Source of the DNA: Tetramitus jugosus
Lineage: Eukaryota; Heterolobosea; Eutetramitea; Acrasida; Vahlkampfiidae
Length of the DNA stretch: 64,000 nucleotides
Reading direction: 5' to 3'
NCBI GenBank assembly: GCA_937625935.1
Contig: OW569362.1
Span: forward strand, 372,001 to 436,000
Part shown: in pieces, positions 1 through 8,813 of the stretch
How the letters are laid out: each line of letters starts with the position of its first letter
Numbering within the stretch: the stretch's first letter is position 1
Program-made: the position numbers and the translations under genes
The notes under the pieces: model-generated
What the model saw: the letters and a program-made list of their open reading frames with translations, nothing else
What the model was told of the DNA's origin: nothing
Databases searched by the model: none

Positions 1-446
1 CTTACAATGTGAGAATAAGTGTGCCCTATTCGTATGTTGGTCCTTATTTGAAGTGTTTGAATTTTGGTGATCCTGAAGGTGTGAAAATGGAGGATCCTGT
101 TCGTGATTTGCAACTCCAACGGTTATTGCAATGCACGTGCAGTTTGTTGAATGATTCGTTGAGAACTGATTTGTGCATTACGCACAAGTCACATGAAATT
201 GCTGTTGGGTGCATTTACTTGGCTGCTCGGTTGTGTGATGTGCAATTGCCATATCAAAGACAGCACAAGGAGGTGAACAGTGGTGAGGGTGTGAGTTTAG
301 GTGACTCTGCTCTGTCTGTTGCATCTGCTTCAGCTGTAGCTGAAAGAGAATGGTATCACTTGTTTAATGTGTCAAAGGAGACACTGCGGAGCATTTCCAA
401 CGAAATCATTCAAATGTATAGTGATTATAAACAAGTTGAAAAGTAA
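1..446 (+). CDS. Cyclin L/K/T-type transcriptional cyclin, C-terminal part (5' end outside window)
   Basis: The frame is already open at the window edge, so the N-terminus is missing. What remains is the end of the first cyclin fold and the whole second one. It contains the hallmark SLRTDLC segment followed by an IAVGCIYLAARL helix and a W-H-LF motif near the end, the pattern of cyclin L and its relatives cyclins K and T. These cyclins partner CDK9-, CDK11- or CDK12-type kinases in transcription elongation and splicing control in the nucleus. Cyclin L fits best by eye; K or T cannot be excluded. A Ser/Val-rich insert of about 20 residues lies between the last helices. The frame ends at a TAA at 444-446. 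Confidence 0.75.
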   Translation, partial: YNVRISVPYSYVGPYLKCLNFGDPEGVKMEDPVRDLQLQRLLQCTCSLLNDSLRTDLCITHKSHEIAVGCIYLAARLCDVQLPYQRQHKEVNSGEGVSLGDSALSVASASAVAEREWYHLFNVSKETLRSISNEIIQMYSDYKQVEK

Positions 447-591
447 GAATCATGATCGCACCATTTAAATTTTTCTGTTCTTGGAGCAGGGGTTGTAATT
501 TTTTATCGACAACGAAACAGAAACATCAAGGAGCAACGAAATTGAAATTTTACTACAGAAGGAAGTCAGTCAATTATCATCTGACCTTGCA

Positions 592-1182
592 TCAAGGCTT
601 CCTGAAACCCTGGAGAAGCTTGGCATTTTTTGCCTTTCTGATTTGATACTTTTTCTCACTGAAACGAGGATGATGCCTATCAAAATGTTTCCTTGCTCCT
701 TTTCCTCGGGTTAATTTGTTGTACCAGTGCGCATCTTGTCTCGAAAGAATCTTGAGTCGTGTTGCCAGCTCAATAAGAGCTTTGCTTGCTGTAGTATCGT
801 CAGGATTCTTATGTAACTGACTGAGACTTCTAAAGCACTTACTAGGAACAGTAAACATGTCATCATTTCCCCCGGTGCTGGAGCCACTACCATCTTTACC
901 ATCTTCATCACCATCGTCACTGTCATCCTCATCATCTTCGTCTTCGTCACCATCTTCCACCCCACTTCTATTCCTATCGCTCAGAAAATGTTTGATGCAT
1001 ACATTACCAACAGTCACCACATTCTGATTCTTCTTGTTAATGATGACACAATTGTCAGGACAGGTTTCACCTTGTTGTTCATAGATGGTATCCAATCTCC
1101 ATTCTTTACGAGCAGCTGACCACGAATCAGACTCGCTTGCCTCAATTATCAAGCTGACAAGAATTTGGAAGGTATGGGACAT
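592..1182 (-). CDS. Hypothetical protein with a CxxxC...VGNxCIxxF motif and acidic linker
   Basis: This 196-residue protein is not assigned to a named family. The first 70 residues contain EW, then C-P-D-N-C-V-I-I-N and VGNVCIKHF. This is an arrangement of two close cysteines, an Asn-containing beta-hairpin and a third cysteine that suggests a small metal-binding fold. A strongly acidic Asp/Glu run follows at about residues 77-97, then a Gly/Ser patch and a basic C-terminus. The start codon is the first ATG of the frame, and the gene converges on the cyclin gene upstream. Function is unknown. Confidence 0.55.
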   Translation of the reverse strand: MSHTFQILVSLIIEASESDSWSAARKEWRLDTIYEQQGETCPDNCVIINKKNQNVVTVGNVCIKHFLSDRNRSGVEDGDEDEDDEDDSDDGDEDGKDGSGSSTGGNDDMFTVPSKCFRSLSQLHKNPDDTTASKALIELATRLKILSRQDAHWYNKLTRGKGARKHFDRHHPRFSEKKYQIRKAKNAKLLQGFRKP

Positions 1183-1659
1183 TTTGATGTTTTCTGCAAT
1201 TTTAGTATTGGCATTTTCATTTTCTGTTTAAAAAAGGTTTTGTTTTTCTGGGGAGAACGAACTCACCAGAATTTGAAGGAAGGTACCTCCAAGTAATAAT
1301 AGATGAAGGAAAGTTTCTGCTCGATCAAAATCCAGTTTCTGCTCCTGCACTCAAATGAAACTCATGAACGGCTGATTGCATGTTGGTTTGGAATATTAAG
1401 GAATCTGCTTCTAAGCTCTAGTATCGGGAAATTTCAATTAATTGGCTCTCAACACATTTTATTGAGAATGATCTTCAACTTGCATTTCTGTTTGCTTTGG
1501 GTTTTTCACTTTAAACATGTTCATGCAATTTTGGTCCAAAAAAATCGCACGAGAAAATTGTTCTATCAATAGTCGAATACAACCCATGCCTGAAGTTAAT
1601 CAACTGATTTCCTGTTGAATTGTTGTGACAAAAGCAACAAATATTTCAAGTTAAGATTA
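1183..1659. other. Intergenic stretch, no supported gene
   Basis: This 477-bp gap separates two divergently arranged hypothetical genes, so it should contain both promoters. The only open frame (1303-1572, + strand, 89 codons) is hydrophobic and shows no recognisable family or low-complexity signature typical of the neighbours. I do not call it. Confidence 0.5.
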
Positions 1660-2388
1660 ATGGTAGAAACAAGAGCACATGATTATGGTGATCCACCTAA
1701 AATTACACCCCATATTGTTCGTCATCATCCAAAGAAGGAAGAAGATACAACTGGTTTGAAAAAAGAAAAGTTGTTCAGCACAGAACACTTCAAGAACGAG
1801 TACTCTGCTCCAGAACTTCGTGAATCACTCCAAGAAACCATCCTACTGGGAACTGCCTATGGTCCAAGTCACAGATGGACCAGTGGTAAGCAAAATCTGT
1901 TGGATCTCAAGTATTATCAAGAAGGAGGTCGATACTTGAATCCAGAGCGAAACACTCGAGTCAAAAAGATGGTGGATGAGAGAGATGAGAAGATACAGGA
2001 GGCTTTCAAACATGAACTGGAAGAGAAGGAGGAAATGGAGGAGAGAGCTCACTATGAAACGATCCACGAAGAACATCCTCACTTTGAAGAATTGAAACAC
2101 GAACTGAGTGTGTCAGATTTGACAGAACAAGAGCTATTAGTGCTGCACCACGGATTACATTCTCCCCATGAACCCAAAGTCATTACCATAAGGGGCATTG
2201 ACTTCCCAGTGAAGATTGCTGTCAATGATTGTCGATACGTTCGAGTTCGAGGCACCAACATTATGGTTCAAAACCCAAAGAAGGAATCGAGATTTGCAAA
2301 GATGGCACGAGAGGGTAAAAAAATCACTTGGATTATTCACTCTGGAAGATGGGGTCTGATGATCGACGACCATCTACTGCGGCGTTAA
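1660..2388 (+). CDS. Hypothetical acidic/basic protein, 242 aa
   Basis: The open frame extends upstream to a TTG, but the first ATG is at 1660 and begins MVETRAHDYG. The protein is rich in Glu, Lys and His. Residues around 90-140 are a charged, probably helical segment. The last 60 residues look globular, with GIDFPVKIAV and a C-terminal KITWIIHSGRWGL segment. No enzyme motif, signal peptide or membrane segment is visible. No family was recognised. Confidence 0.6.
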   Translation: MVETRAHDYGDPPKITPHIVRHHPKKEEDTTGLKKEKLFSTEHFKNEYSAPELRESLQETILLGTAYGPSHRWTSGKQNLLDLKYYQEGGRYLNPERNTRVKKMVDERDEKIQEAFKHELEEKEEMEERAHYETIHEEHPHFEELKHELSVSDLTEQELLVLHHGLHSPHEPKVITIRGIDFPVKIAVNDCRYVRVRGTNIMVQNPKKESRFAKMAREGKKITWIIHSGRWGLMIDDHLLRR

Positions 2389-2650
2389 CGGTCAGTGTTA
2401 TTCCGATCGAAAAACAATAAAAATTTGGTCAAGAAATTGGATTTTGTGATTTTTGATCGGATTTTGTCGGAGTTGACCGAAAGTGTAGCCCGACATCCAA
2501 AATCCAACATTTAGACTGTATTAAACATGTTTCTGGCCAGAATACAAGCTGTGGTTAAGCTACCAAAGACGTCTGGATAATTATCTCTTCAGATCCTAGA
2601 AAACCAAACAACATACCAAAGTTTAACAAACACAAAACAATAAACCAAAC

Positions 2651-3073
2651 ATGGCAAGAACTAAGCAAACTGCAAGAAAATCTACTGGAGGTAAGGCCCC
2701 AAGAAAGCAATTGTCACAAAAGGCTGCAAGAAAGTCAGCAGCCAAGACACCTTCTGCTGGTGGTTTGAAGAAGCCTCACAGATACAAGCCAGGTACAGTA
2801 GCTCTCAGAGAAATCAGACGTTACCAGAAATCGACAGAGTTGTTGATCAGAAAGGCTCCATTCCAAAGATTGGTCAGAGAAATTGCATCAGACTACAAGA
2901 CTGAACTTCGATTCCAACACTCAGCTGTCGAAGCTCTACAAGAAGCAGCTGAAGCATACATGGTTGGATTGTTCGAAGACACCAACTTGTGCTCCATCCA
3001 TGCCAAGAGAGTGACCATCATGGTCAGAGATATCGTTCTCGCAAGAAGATTGAGAGGTGATGACAAGCATTAA
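2651..3073 (+). CDS. Histone H3 (divergent variant, 139 aa mature)
   Basis: The N-terminus [20 protein letters not shown] and the histone-fold core ([42 protein letters not shown]) identify histone H3. Family length is 136 codons including Met; this one has 140. Lys4, Lys9, Lys14, Lys18, Lys23 and Lys27 are preserved with both ARKS contexts. Between Lys27 and the GG-KKP segment there are three extra residues, so the site equivalent to K36 moves to about K39. Residues 21-22 are SQ instead of AT, the usual MPKDIQL is MVRDIVL, and the C-terminus is DDKH. The gene is intronless. The 3' flank has a poly(A) signal, and I see no metazoan-type histone stem-loop. Confidence 0.97.
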   Translation: MARTKQTARKSTGGKAPRKQLSQKAARKSAAKTPSAGGLKKPHRYKPGTVALREIRRYQKSTELLIRKAPFQRLVREIASDYKTELRFQHSAVEALQEAAEAYMVGLFEDTNLCSIHAKRVTIMVRDIVLARRLRGDDKH

Positions 3074-3259
3074 GAAAGGATGGTTGTAAAAGTTGAACAG
3101 GGAGCTACCAATTCGAGAGCTCTAGAGGCAATTGCTTGGAAAATTTAGATAGGCTTGGGTCAGAGAATGACCCAACAATGATTCATCGAGTTCAGAGTGA
3201 TGAATCTTGTAAGATATACACCTTTTGTTAACAGATAGTATAGAATATAACTAGAATTC

Positions 3260-3265
3260 AATAAA
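3260..3265 (+). promoter_or_regulatory. AATAAA polyadenylation signal of the histone H3 gene
   Basis: AATAAA lies 187 bp after the H3 stop codon. It implies a polyadenylated histone message. The rest of 3074-3403 (330 bp) shows no gene and must hold the promoter of the next + strand gene. Confidence 0.5.
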
Positions 3266-3403
3266 AGAATGATCAAACTACTTACTCTTTGTAATGTTGC
3301 TTGCGCCGTCAGTTAAAACTACGATTATCCTCTCCTCAAATGCTGACGCGGAAGAAAACGTTCTTGGAGAAACTCACACGCGTCGTCAAGGTTTTCAATA
3401 GCT

Positions 3404-3817
3404 ATGAAATCAGACAACCTATTCGTCAATGACCTGAACCAATCACTGGACACCATTGTTTTTCATCGAGGGAGCCCAAGCCTCATTGGAGGATTGAGAG
3501 CTCGACTGGCAGGTACACGATACAGAATCACCTCAATCGGAATAGAGATTCAAGTAAGAAAATGGTTCAACCGAAGAAAAAGAGTCGATCACATTGATTT
3601 GGTTGATATCGAACATGTTTCTTTTCAAACTTCACGAATAGGAAACTACTGCTGTTGTTGCTGTTCAACAAGAGGAACAATGAAGATTGTTTTGGATCCG
3701 TTGGACGTCAGAGGCACATTTCTACTGCATGGTATCAGCATTGACACTTATCAAGCGGTTTCTCAAATTGTGCGTGAGAGTCGGTCTCAAACTCACTTTA
3801 GTACAGTACCTCTGTGA
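3404..3817 (+). CDS. Small PH-like (bPH_2-type) domain protein
   Basis: This 137-residue protein has the pattern of bacterial-type PH domains. It has TRYRITSIGIEIQ (two strands), then DHIDLVDIEHVSFQ, then GTMKIVLDP and a C-terminal helix with ISIDTYQAVSQIVRE. A CCCCCST cluster sits in the loop before the GTMKI strand and could be palmitoylated or bind metal. There is no membrane segment. The family usually mediates membrane or protein contacts; a specific role here is unknown. The fold assignment is by pattern only. Confidence 0.6.
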   Translation: MKSDNLFVNDLNQSLDTIVFHRGSPSLIGGLRARLAGTRYRITSIGIEIQVRKWFNRRKRVDHIDLVDIEHVSFQTSRIGNYCCCCCSTRGTMKIVLDPLDVRGTFLLHGISIDTYQAVSQIVRESRSQTHFSTVPL

Positions 3818-4073
3818 GATATCAAGAGACACCAAAATTCCTTTGAAAGCTACAACCAAAATTTGTCGACAACAACACTCAGAAGAAATATGTACACCAT
3901 TCGTTTTTTTATTTTTTTGGGTCGCGCAACAACAAAAAGCTTCTATTGAGCAATGATGCCACAAACGTTATGATAAAAAAAAACTGTCATTCATTCATGC
4001 AGTTCATCCATCACATGTTTGCAACAACAAAACAAGATCATCATGAAAAATGATTCACAGTGTCTTTTTTTGT

Positions 4074-4259
4074 TTACTTTTTGCTTCCTCCCTTGATCTT
4101 TGCTTCAGTGAACAGCACGTGTCTTCGTATTATGGGATCATACTTGTTGAAAGCTAATTTTCTCTGTGTTCGTTGAGTATTCTTCTCTGTTGTGTAGAAG
4201 AAGCCTGTTCTGGCTGAGCTGATGAGTTTGATGAGGATGGTCTTCTTTTTTCTTGCCAT
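4074..4259 (-). CDS. MRPL33: Mitochondrial large-subunit ribosomal protein bL33m
   Basis: The 61 residues follow bL33 from end to end. They comprise a basic start (MARKKKTILIKLISSA), TGFFYTT, a KLAFNKYDPIIRRHVLFTE block and a Lys-rich tail. Length matches the family (about 50-65 aa). The cysteine-free form is typical of organellar copies. The protein should sit near the E site of the mitoribosome. A short divergent promoter of about 270 bp separates it from the dioxygenase gene. Confidence 0.9.
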   Translation of the reverse strand: MARKKKTILIKLISSARTGFFYTTEKNTQRTQRKLAFNKYDPIIRRHVLFTEAKIKGGSKK

Positions 4260-4530
4260 TGTTGTTGTCTATTATTATTATTGCTTGCAATTCGTTCTTC
4301 TGCAAAGAGCTTTTGAGATGGGGATGTTTGTGTGGAAAAAATGCTGTCGCGCAATTAATCGGAGTAAGAACCAACGGAGAAAATGATTTTTTCATTATTC
4401 ACCCGCACCACCAAAGATCTGCCAAGTCATTGGTTCTCAAATCCAGAACCCAACCCGTGTTCCAAACACCTTTAACAACTGAGCCACACGAACACAAAAA
4501 TCGAAAAAACCAACAAGCAAATCAACAACC

Positions 4531-5391
4531 ATGAGTGAGACTGAACAACAACAAGACTTCAAATCCTATTTATTAGCTCAAAGACAACAATACGAGATTG
4601 ATCAAGCAAGGAAAAGAGTCATGTCCGAAGTCGAACAAGACATGACCTATCCACATTGTCTGGACGATGATGAAGACAAGGGAAAATTGTGTTTCTACAC
4701 TGAGAGCGATTTGAATGATTCCATTCGTACCGTTATGCAAGAATTGGAAAAGAATTTTGAGACGATTCGCAGTGAACTCAACAACATTTGTCAAAACGAT
4801 TTTATGAAATGGGTAGAAACGATTTGTAAGGACGGTTGGACCGTTTTTGGTCTCTACGGATTTGGCCGAAAACTACCGGAGAATACGGTTAAATGTCCGA
4901 AAACTACGCTTTTGATTGAAGAGCTTTTTGAGCGGTTGGGTTTGGAAATTACGACGGCGGGTTTTTCTTCGTTGCATCCAGGAACTTATATTAGTCCTCA
5001 TCGTGGTTATGAAGGTTATTCTGACAATGTTCTCAGATTGCATTTGGGATTGGTGGTGCCAGATGACAAGTGTGGAATACGTGTGGGTAATCAGAAGCGT
5101 AGATGGCACGAAGGCAAGTGTCTCGTGTTTGATGATTTCATAACGCATGAGGCGTGGAACTTTGGAGAGACGACACGAATTAATTTATTGCTCGATATCA
5201 AGTACACGGAGAAGGATTACATGGTGAAGAGGCGTCTCTTGTTGGAGCAACAGGGTTCGAGTGGTGCTAACAATAATGAGAGCTCTTCTGTGGATGATGC
5301 CAACAATAGTAATGATATCGATTGTCGAACTGCAAACTTTAGTGCTGGACTCAAGGGAGTTCTCGATCATATTGACAAGACTCATGAATAG
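4531..5391 (+). CDS. Aspartyl/asparaginyl beta-hydroxylase-type Fe(II)/2-oxoglutarate dioxygenase
   Basis: Residues 100-230 match the Asp/Asn beta-hydroxylase (ASPH) domain. The double-stranded beta-helix carries HPGTYISPHRGY, then RLHLGLVVP, then C-IRVG, W-EGK, and FDDFITHEAWN followed by R-NLLLDI. The likely iron ligands are His157 (SPHRGY) and His206 (THEAW). The Arg of TTRINLL is placed to bind 2-oxoglutarate. Animal ASPH is an ER type II membrane protein with TPRs. This protein is 286 aa with no signal or membrane segment, so it is probably cytosolic or nuclear, and its substrate is unknown. The C-terminus is Asn/Ser-rich. An AATAAA lies about 140 bp after the stop. Confidence 0.88.
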   Translation: MSETEQQQDFKSYLLAQRQQYEIDQARKRVMSEVEQDMTYPHCLDDDEDKGKLCFYTESDLNDSIRTVMQELEKNFETIRSELNNICQNDFMKWVETICKDGWTVFGLYGFGRKLPENTVKCPKTTLLIEELFERLGLEITTAGFSSLHPGTYISPHRGYEGYSDNVLRLHLGLVVPDDKCGIRVGNQKRRWHEGKCLVFDDFITHEAWNFGETTRINLLLDIKYTEKDYMVKRRLLLEQQGSSGANNNESSSVDDANNSNDIDCRTANFSAGLKGVLDHIDKTHE

Positions 5392-5568
5392 TGAATGTGA
5401 TAGTTCCTGTGTGGTGCGCATCATTTCACAAACTTTTCATTCTCTAATTATAATTTTTATTACTATTGTCAAGTGATCCATCAGCAATAGTTGTCTGGAC
5501 TCGCAGTGTATTTGTATGGAACGGGTGTATTTGAATAAAATTGAATGCAAGTTCTAACAGTGTTTTAT

Positions 5569-6216
5569 TTACTTCTTTTGGAATACGAGGGTAAAGTTGT
5601 TGGCAGGCATGGCAACTCTTTCAATGAGCTCCAATTGATTCTTGTTTGCTTCTTCTTCCACTTGAGAGATATCTCTGATGCCCCATCTGGCATCTCGAGA
5701 CAACAATGACTGATGGAATTGCTCATTGCTTTCTGAAGTGAACTTTCCATCGACATTATACGGTCCATATGTGAACAAGTATTGCCCTGATTGCAACAAC
5801 TCTCCAGCGCCCTTCATTAATCCTTGAGTGCACTCGTATGGAGAAATGTGAATCATATTAATGTTCACCATTGCACACACGTCATCAGAAGAGGGAACAT
5901 TTGGTTGTTTCCACCATTGTTCACTGCCTACATTGACCAATAGTGGAGGTAGCTTGACATTAGTGCATTGACCATCTCTGACATAGGCTTCAATCGACTC
6001 AAAAGAACCAGAGTCGTATTCACTGGGTTGGAATGTGAGATCAGGAAAGGCTTGAGCAAAGTGAACACAATGTTGACCAGATCCGGATGAGATCTCAAGA
6101 ACAGTCGTGGCTCTCTTATTTCTTGAAAAGAATTCACTTGTGAGGTACTTGCGAAGAACTTGGACGATTGGTTCCTTGTTGCGCTCAGCGGCAGCAGAGT
6201 AAAGCTTGCTTGTCAT
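5569..6216 (-). CDS. METTL26: METTL26 / DUF938 family methyltransferase-like protein
   Basis: The protein opens MTSKLYSAAAERNKEPI and has VLEISSGSGQH, an SAM-binding-like GxGxxH loop. It continues with FQPSEYD, a NVGSEQWW segment, INMIHISPYECTQGL, LFTYGPYNVDGKF, and ends MPANNFTLVFQKK. This matches the METTL26 (C16orf13) family along its full length (about 204-215 aa). The frame stays open to an ATG at 6318, but that start overlaps the stop codon of the XRCC4 gene. The ATG at 6216 gives the family length and is preferred. Methyl acceptor unknown. Confidence 0.9.
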   Translation of the reverse strand: MTSKLYSAAAERNKEPIVQVLRKYLTSEFFSRNKRATTVLEISSGSGQHCVHFAQAFPDLTFQPSEYDSGSFESIEAYVRDGQCTNVKLPPLLVNVGSEQWWKQPNVPSSDDVCAMVNINMIHISPYECTQGLMKGAGELLQSGQYLFTYGPYNVDGKFTSESNEQFHQSLLSRDARWGIRDISQVEEEANKNQLELIERVAMPANNFTLVFQKK

Positions 6217-6317
6217 TTTTTTGAATGGGGTGTTTGTTTTGATTAGGCGATCAAAAACAACCTTGGTGTCACATCCAATTTGTGTTCGTTTGGTTGCGAA
6301 ACTTCCATTTTTCCTCA

Positions 6318-7223
6318 TTAGATGAGACCAGAGAAATCATCTTCTTCTTCCATGATGAGATCATCCAGGATGTCAGCAGCCGAGTTGCTTTCCATGACCT
6401 TGGCATTCCGTCTCTTCATTGGTGTTTCCATGGGAAAGGCAATGCTACTTGCACTCGTGGATCGCATTGAAGAGTGAGACCTCGATGATGATGCTGCCTG
6501 TGAGGAACGAGATTGACTGTTCGAGCTTGAAGATAGCGACCTGCGCAAGTTCTTCTCCCGTTCATGGCTCTCCTCAAGTTCCTTCTTGAGCTTCTCATTC
6601 TCATTCTTTAGTTCCTTTATTTCATCGTGCTTTTGACGAATGTGAACCTTTTTGCTGTTCATCACGTGCATAAATCCAGAGTACAACTGCCTTTCTAGTT
6701 CTTCCTTTTGTTGAATTGCTCGCTGAGAGAGCTGCATAAATTCATCTCTCTGTTTTGCTTTCAATTCCAGCGATTGATTCAATCGCTTCAATTTCTCATT
6801 CTGTTCCCAGAGATCCATGAACAAACTCACGTGAACTGCACCAGAGTCTTTTGCTCTTGTTAATGGAATCTGACCTGCAGTGTACTCTCCATGTTCAAGC
6901 ACAGATTTGATGCTAAACAGGAGCACATCACCACCACCAGTATCATCCATCTGTTGTTGCCTCGAAGCATTCTTGTTGTTCAAGTGTGTTACACCAAATG
7001 CAAAGCTATTATTCTTGTCCAGAGTCATGAGAGCTTGCTTGAGCAGTTGTGTGTGCTGAGAAATTTCAACACTCTTGCTTTTGATGTCATTCAGGCAGGA
7101 TCGGCCAAAGTAGGCAGCAGAGCCATCACTAATACAGAGTTCAAAGTTGTCCTCTGTTGTGAAAACACAACGAAGGATATAGGTCCGACTGTTGATACAT
7201 AGGAGATTGGTATTGGATTCCAT
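6318..7223 (-). CDS. XRCC4: XRCC4-like DNA double-strand-break repair protein
   Basis: The N-terminal about 140 residues resemble the XRCC4 head, with a YILRCVFTTEDNFELCISDG segment. A long coiled coil follows (about residues 140-225) containing LYSGFMHVMNSKKVHIR, the equivalent of the XRCC4 ligase-IV-binding helix (F..LN.KK.KIR). A Ser-rich, acidic tail ends DDFSGLI. XRCC4 scaffolds DNA ligase IV in non-homologous end joining. The open frame continues upstream to 7307, but that would run through the tRNA-Phe gene. The ATG at 7223 avoids this and gives 301 aa, close to the family length. PAXX or SAS-6 relatives are less likely because of the LNxKK motif. Confidence 0.75.
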   Translation of the reverse strand: MESNTNLLCINSRTYILRCVFTTEDNFELCISDGSAAYFGRSCLNDIKSKSVEISQHTQLLKQALMTLDKNNSFAFGVTHLNNKNASRQQQMDDTGGGDVLLFSIKSVLEHGEYTAGQIPLTRAKDSGAVHVSLFMDLWEQNEKLKRLNQSLELKAKQRDEFMQLSQRAIQQKEELERQLYSGFMHVMNSKKVHIRQKHDEIKELKNENEKLKKELEESHEREKNLRRSLSSSSNSQSRSSQAASSSRSHSSMRSTSASSIAFPMETPMKRRNAKVMESNSAADILDDLIMEEEDDFSGLI

Positions 7224-7284
7224 TGCGTTTTTGTCGATGTTCAAGTTTTGGTTGGAAAATCGAGGAGAAAAGAGATCAAAAGTG

Positions 7285-7357
7285 TGCCGAAAGCGTGGAT
7301 CGAACACGCGACCTTAAGATCTTCAGTCTCACGCTCTCCCAACTGAGCTATTTCGGC
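7285..7357 (-). tRNA. tRNA-Phe (GAA)
   Basis: Read on the minus strand, this 73-nt sequence folds as a full cloverleaf. The acceptor stem is GCCGAAA/TTTCGGC with discriminator A. The D arm has AGCTCAGTTGGGAGAGC, and the anticodon loop CTGAAGA gives anticodon GAA. The T arm is CGTGTTCGATCCACG. There is no intron and no encoded CCA. A TTTT tract follows within 10 nt on the same strand, as expected for an RNA polymerase III stop. XRCC4 starts 62 bp downstream on the same strand. LINE copies begin about 38 bp upstream. Confidence 0.97.
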
Positions 7358-7394
7358 TCCATACTTTAGGAACCCGATGTTTTGAGTAAAAATA

Positions 7395-7403
7395 TATATG
7401 GCG
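7395..7403 (+). repeat. Target-site copy TATATGGCG next to tRNA-Phe
   Basis: TATATGGCG occurs 38-46 bp upstream of the tRNA-Phe 5' end, directly before LINE copy 1. The same string follows the poly(A) tail of copy 1 (8805-8813), and its last seven bases follow the tail of copy 2 (9561-9567). The copies are truncated at different internal points, so a shared 5' flank is most simply the target site duplicated at each insertion. Confidence 0.65.
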
Positions 7404-8802
7404 AGGTTTCGAGCATAGGAAAGCGACTTGTGAAGCACGAATCAGTCGCAATGAAGCGATACCCCAGTGAGTTATTCTATGTAGGCCCAGAATGGGGCTC
7501 TATCGGTCTTGAGAACTTCTCTGAAGCAGTAACGATTCGCACTGCATTGTTTGTGAAGGCTATGATGAGAGGGAAGAGAGATGAGGATGCTAGGATTCTG
7601 TGGTACGACTCACTTGAGTATATCAAGCAACAATACACGTTCCAATTGGAGAACGTCTTCCAATCGGACCACAGAATCAACTGCGTCAAACACTCCTTTA
7701 TGAAATGGTGCGCTGTTAGATTGCACAAGAGAGGAATTATCATCACTGACGACTCTCATAGTCGTTGCGAGGGGTGTAATTTGTCAAATTACCTAACAAC
7801 ACGACAATTGAGGTTACTGAGCAGAGCGGGACTCTATCAGAAGCAACAACTACTGCAAGATGGCGAAGTTAGAAGTTTCGAGGCACTAAAAACTGAGATT
7901 GGAAGAGGATTCGGCCTAAAGACTTATCAGGAGTTGATACTCACTGTCAAGGCAATGCCAGAATGTATGAGTAAGGATTTACATCCCTCAAAGGGGTTTA
8001 TGCAAATAATCCGATGTAATGGACAATATGCCAGAGGCCGAGATGACCTTAAAGAAATGCTCTTCAGGGAACGAAAGGCCACAATTGATCGATATCCAGA
8101 ATGGTGGTTGCAAACTGCCGCAATGGAGCACAAGAACCAATTCGAGTTTCTCAAGAACCCCTTTGTGATAGATCGTCAATTGGAATGGTTCCATGCACAG
8201 ATCAGAAGCGGCACATTACATACTAGATCAGTGTGTAATGATTTGTATGATGATGACAAACCGGATCAGTGTCCAAGGTGCGGCACTGAGTCCGAAACCA
8301 TCATTCACTGTCTGATCAGGTGCAAGTGTGCAATCGATGCTCGTCGAAAACTTGTGTTGGAAGTTTATAACAAACTGCTCAGACTCCCATTGCATCGAGG
8401 GTCGACTGTGAATCTTTGGTTTGACAAGGTGGTGTTCAGAAACGGGGTACTTTTCCCGAGATCCCGGAAGACCAGTCGGGAGTACCTCTCGGGAATGGTG
8501 GGCATTGAGAGTGAAGCTCTTGACGAAGTTATCGATGCATTGGTGAAGAATGGAATGAAGTTAGAACTAGCCCATCGCAAGGCACGAAGCTTTGTTAGTT
8601 GGGTAAAGAGTCGCTGCATCGTTACTTTGCACAAACTCTACCAGCAATCAAAAGACTACAAACAGCAGTAACGCTCTCCGAGCGTTACTGAAAGGAAAGA
8701 TAAGCGCCGCTCTTCGAGCGGCACGGTGAGAATAAGAGAAACGATTTGAAAGAATGATACACAATAAATTGAGCAACTACGTGTTGTATTAAAAAAAAAA
8801 AA
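7404..8802 (+). mobile_element. LINE-type retrotransposon copy 1, 5'-truncated, with poly(A) tail
   Basis: An uninterrupted frame from the insertion junction to a TAA at 8669-8671 encodes about 420 residues of the C-terminal part of a non-LTR retrotransposon ORF2. It has the post-RT region, then WFHAQIRSGTLHT, then a zf-RVT knuckle CPRCGTESETIIHC-x4-C, then a Lys/Arg-rich tail domain. The reverse-transcriptase catalytic YxDD region is missing, so the copy cannot move alone. The 3' UTR has two perfect hairpins (8666-8690 and 8706-8722) and a terminal CAAC/GTTG hairpin before 12 A residues (8791-8802). Absence of stops suggests a fairly recent insertion. Confidence 0.85.
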
Positions 8803-8804
8803 TG

Positions 8805-8813
8805 TATATGGCG
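8805..8813 (+). repeat. Target-site copy TATATGGCG after LINE copy 1 tail
   Basis: Identical to 7395-7403 and placed 2 nt after the 12-A tail of copy 1. It continues as GCATACCGG, which is also seen after the tail of copy 2. Confidence 0.65.

Noticed and set aside
1303-1572. 89-codon + strand frame
   Set aside because: Hydrophobic, Leu/Phe-rich translation of A/T-rich intergenic DNA with no neighbouring exon or family match.
3074-3140. GAGAGCTCTAGAG palindrome after histone H3 as a histone 3' stem-loop
   Set aside because: It does not match the conserved stem-loop sequence, and a downstream AATAAA gives a simpler 3' end.
7223-7307. N-terminal extension of XRCC4 to 7307
   Set aside because: It would run into the tRNA-Phe gene; ATG 7223 gives the family length.
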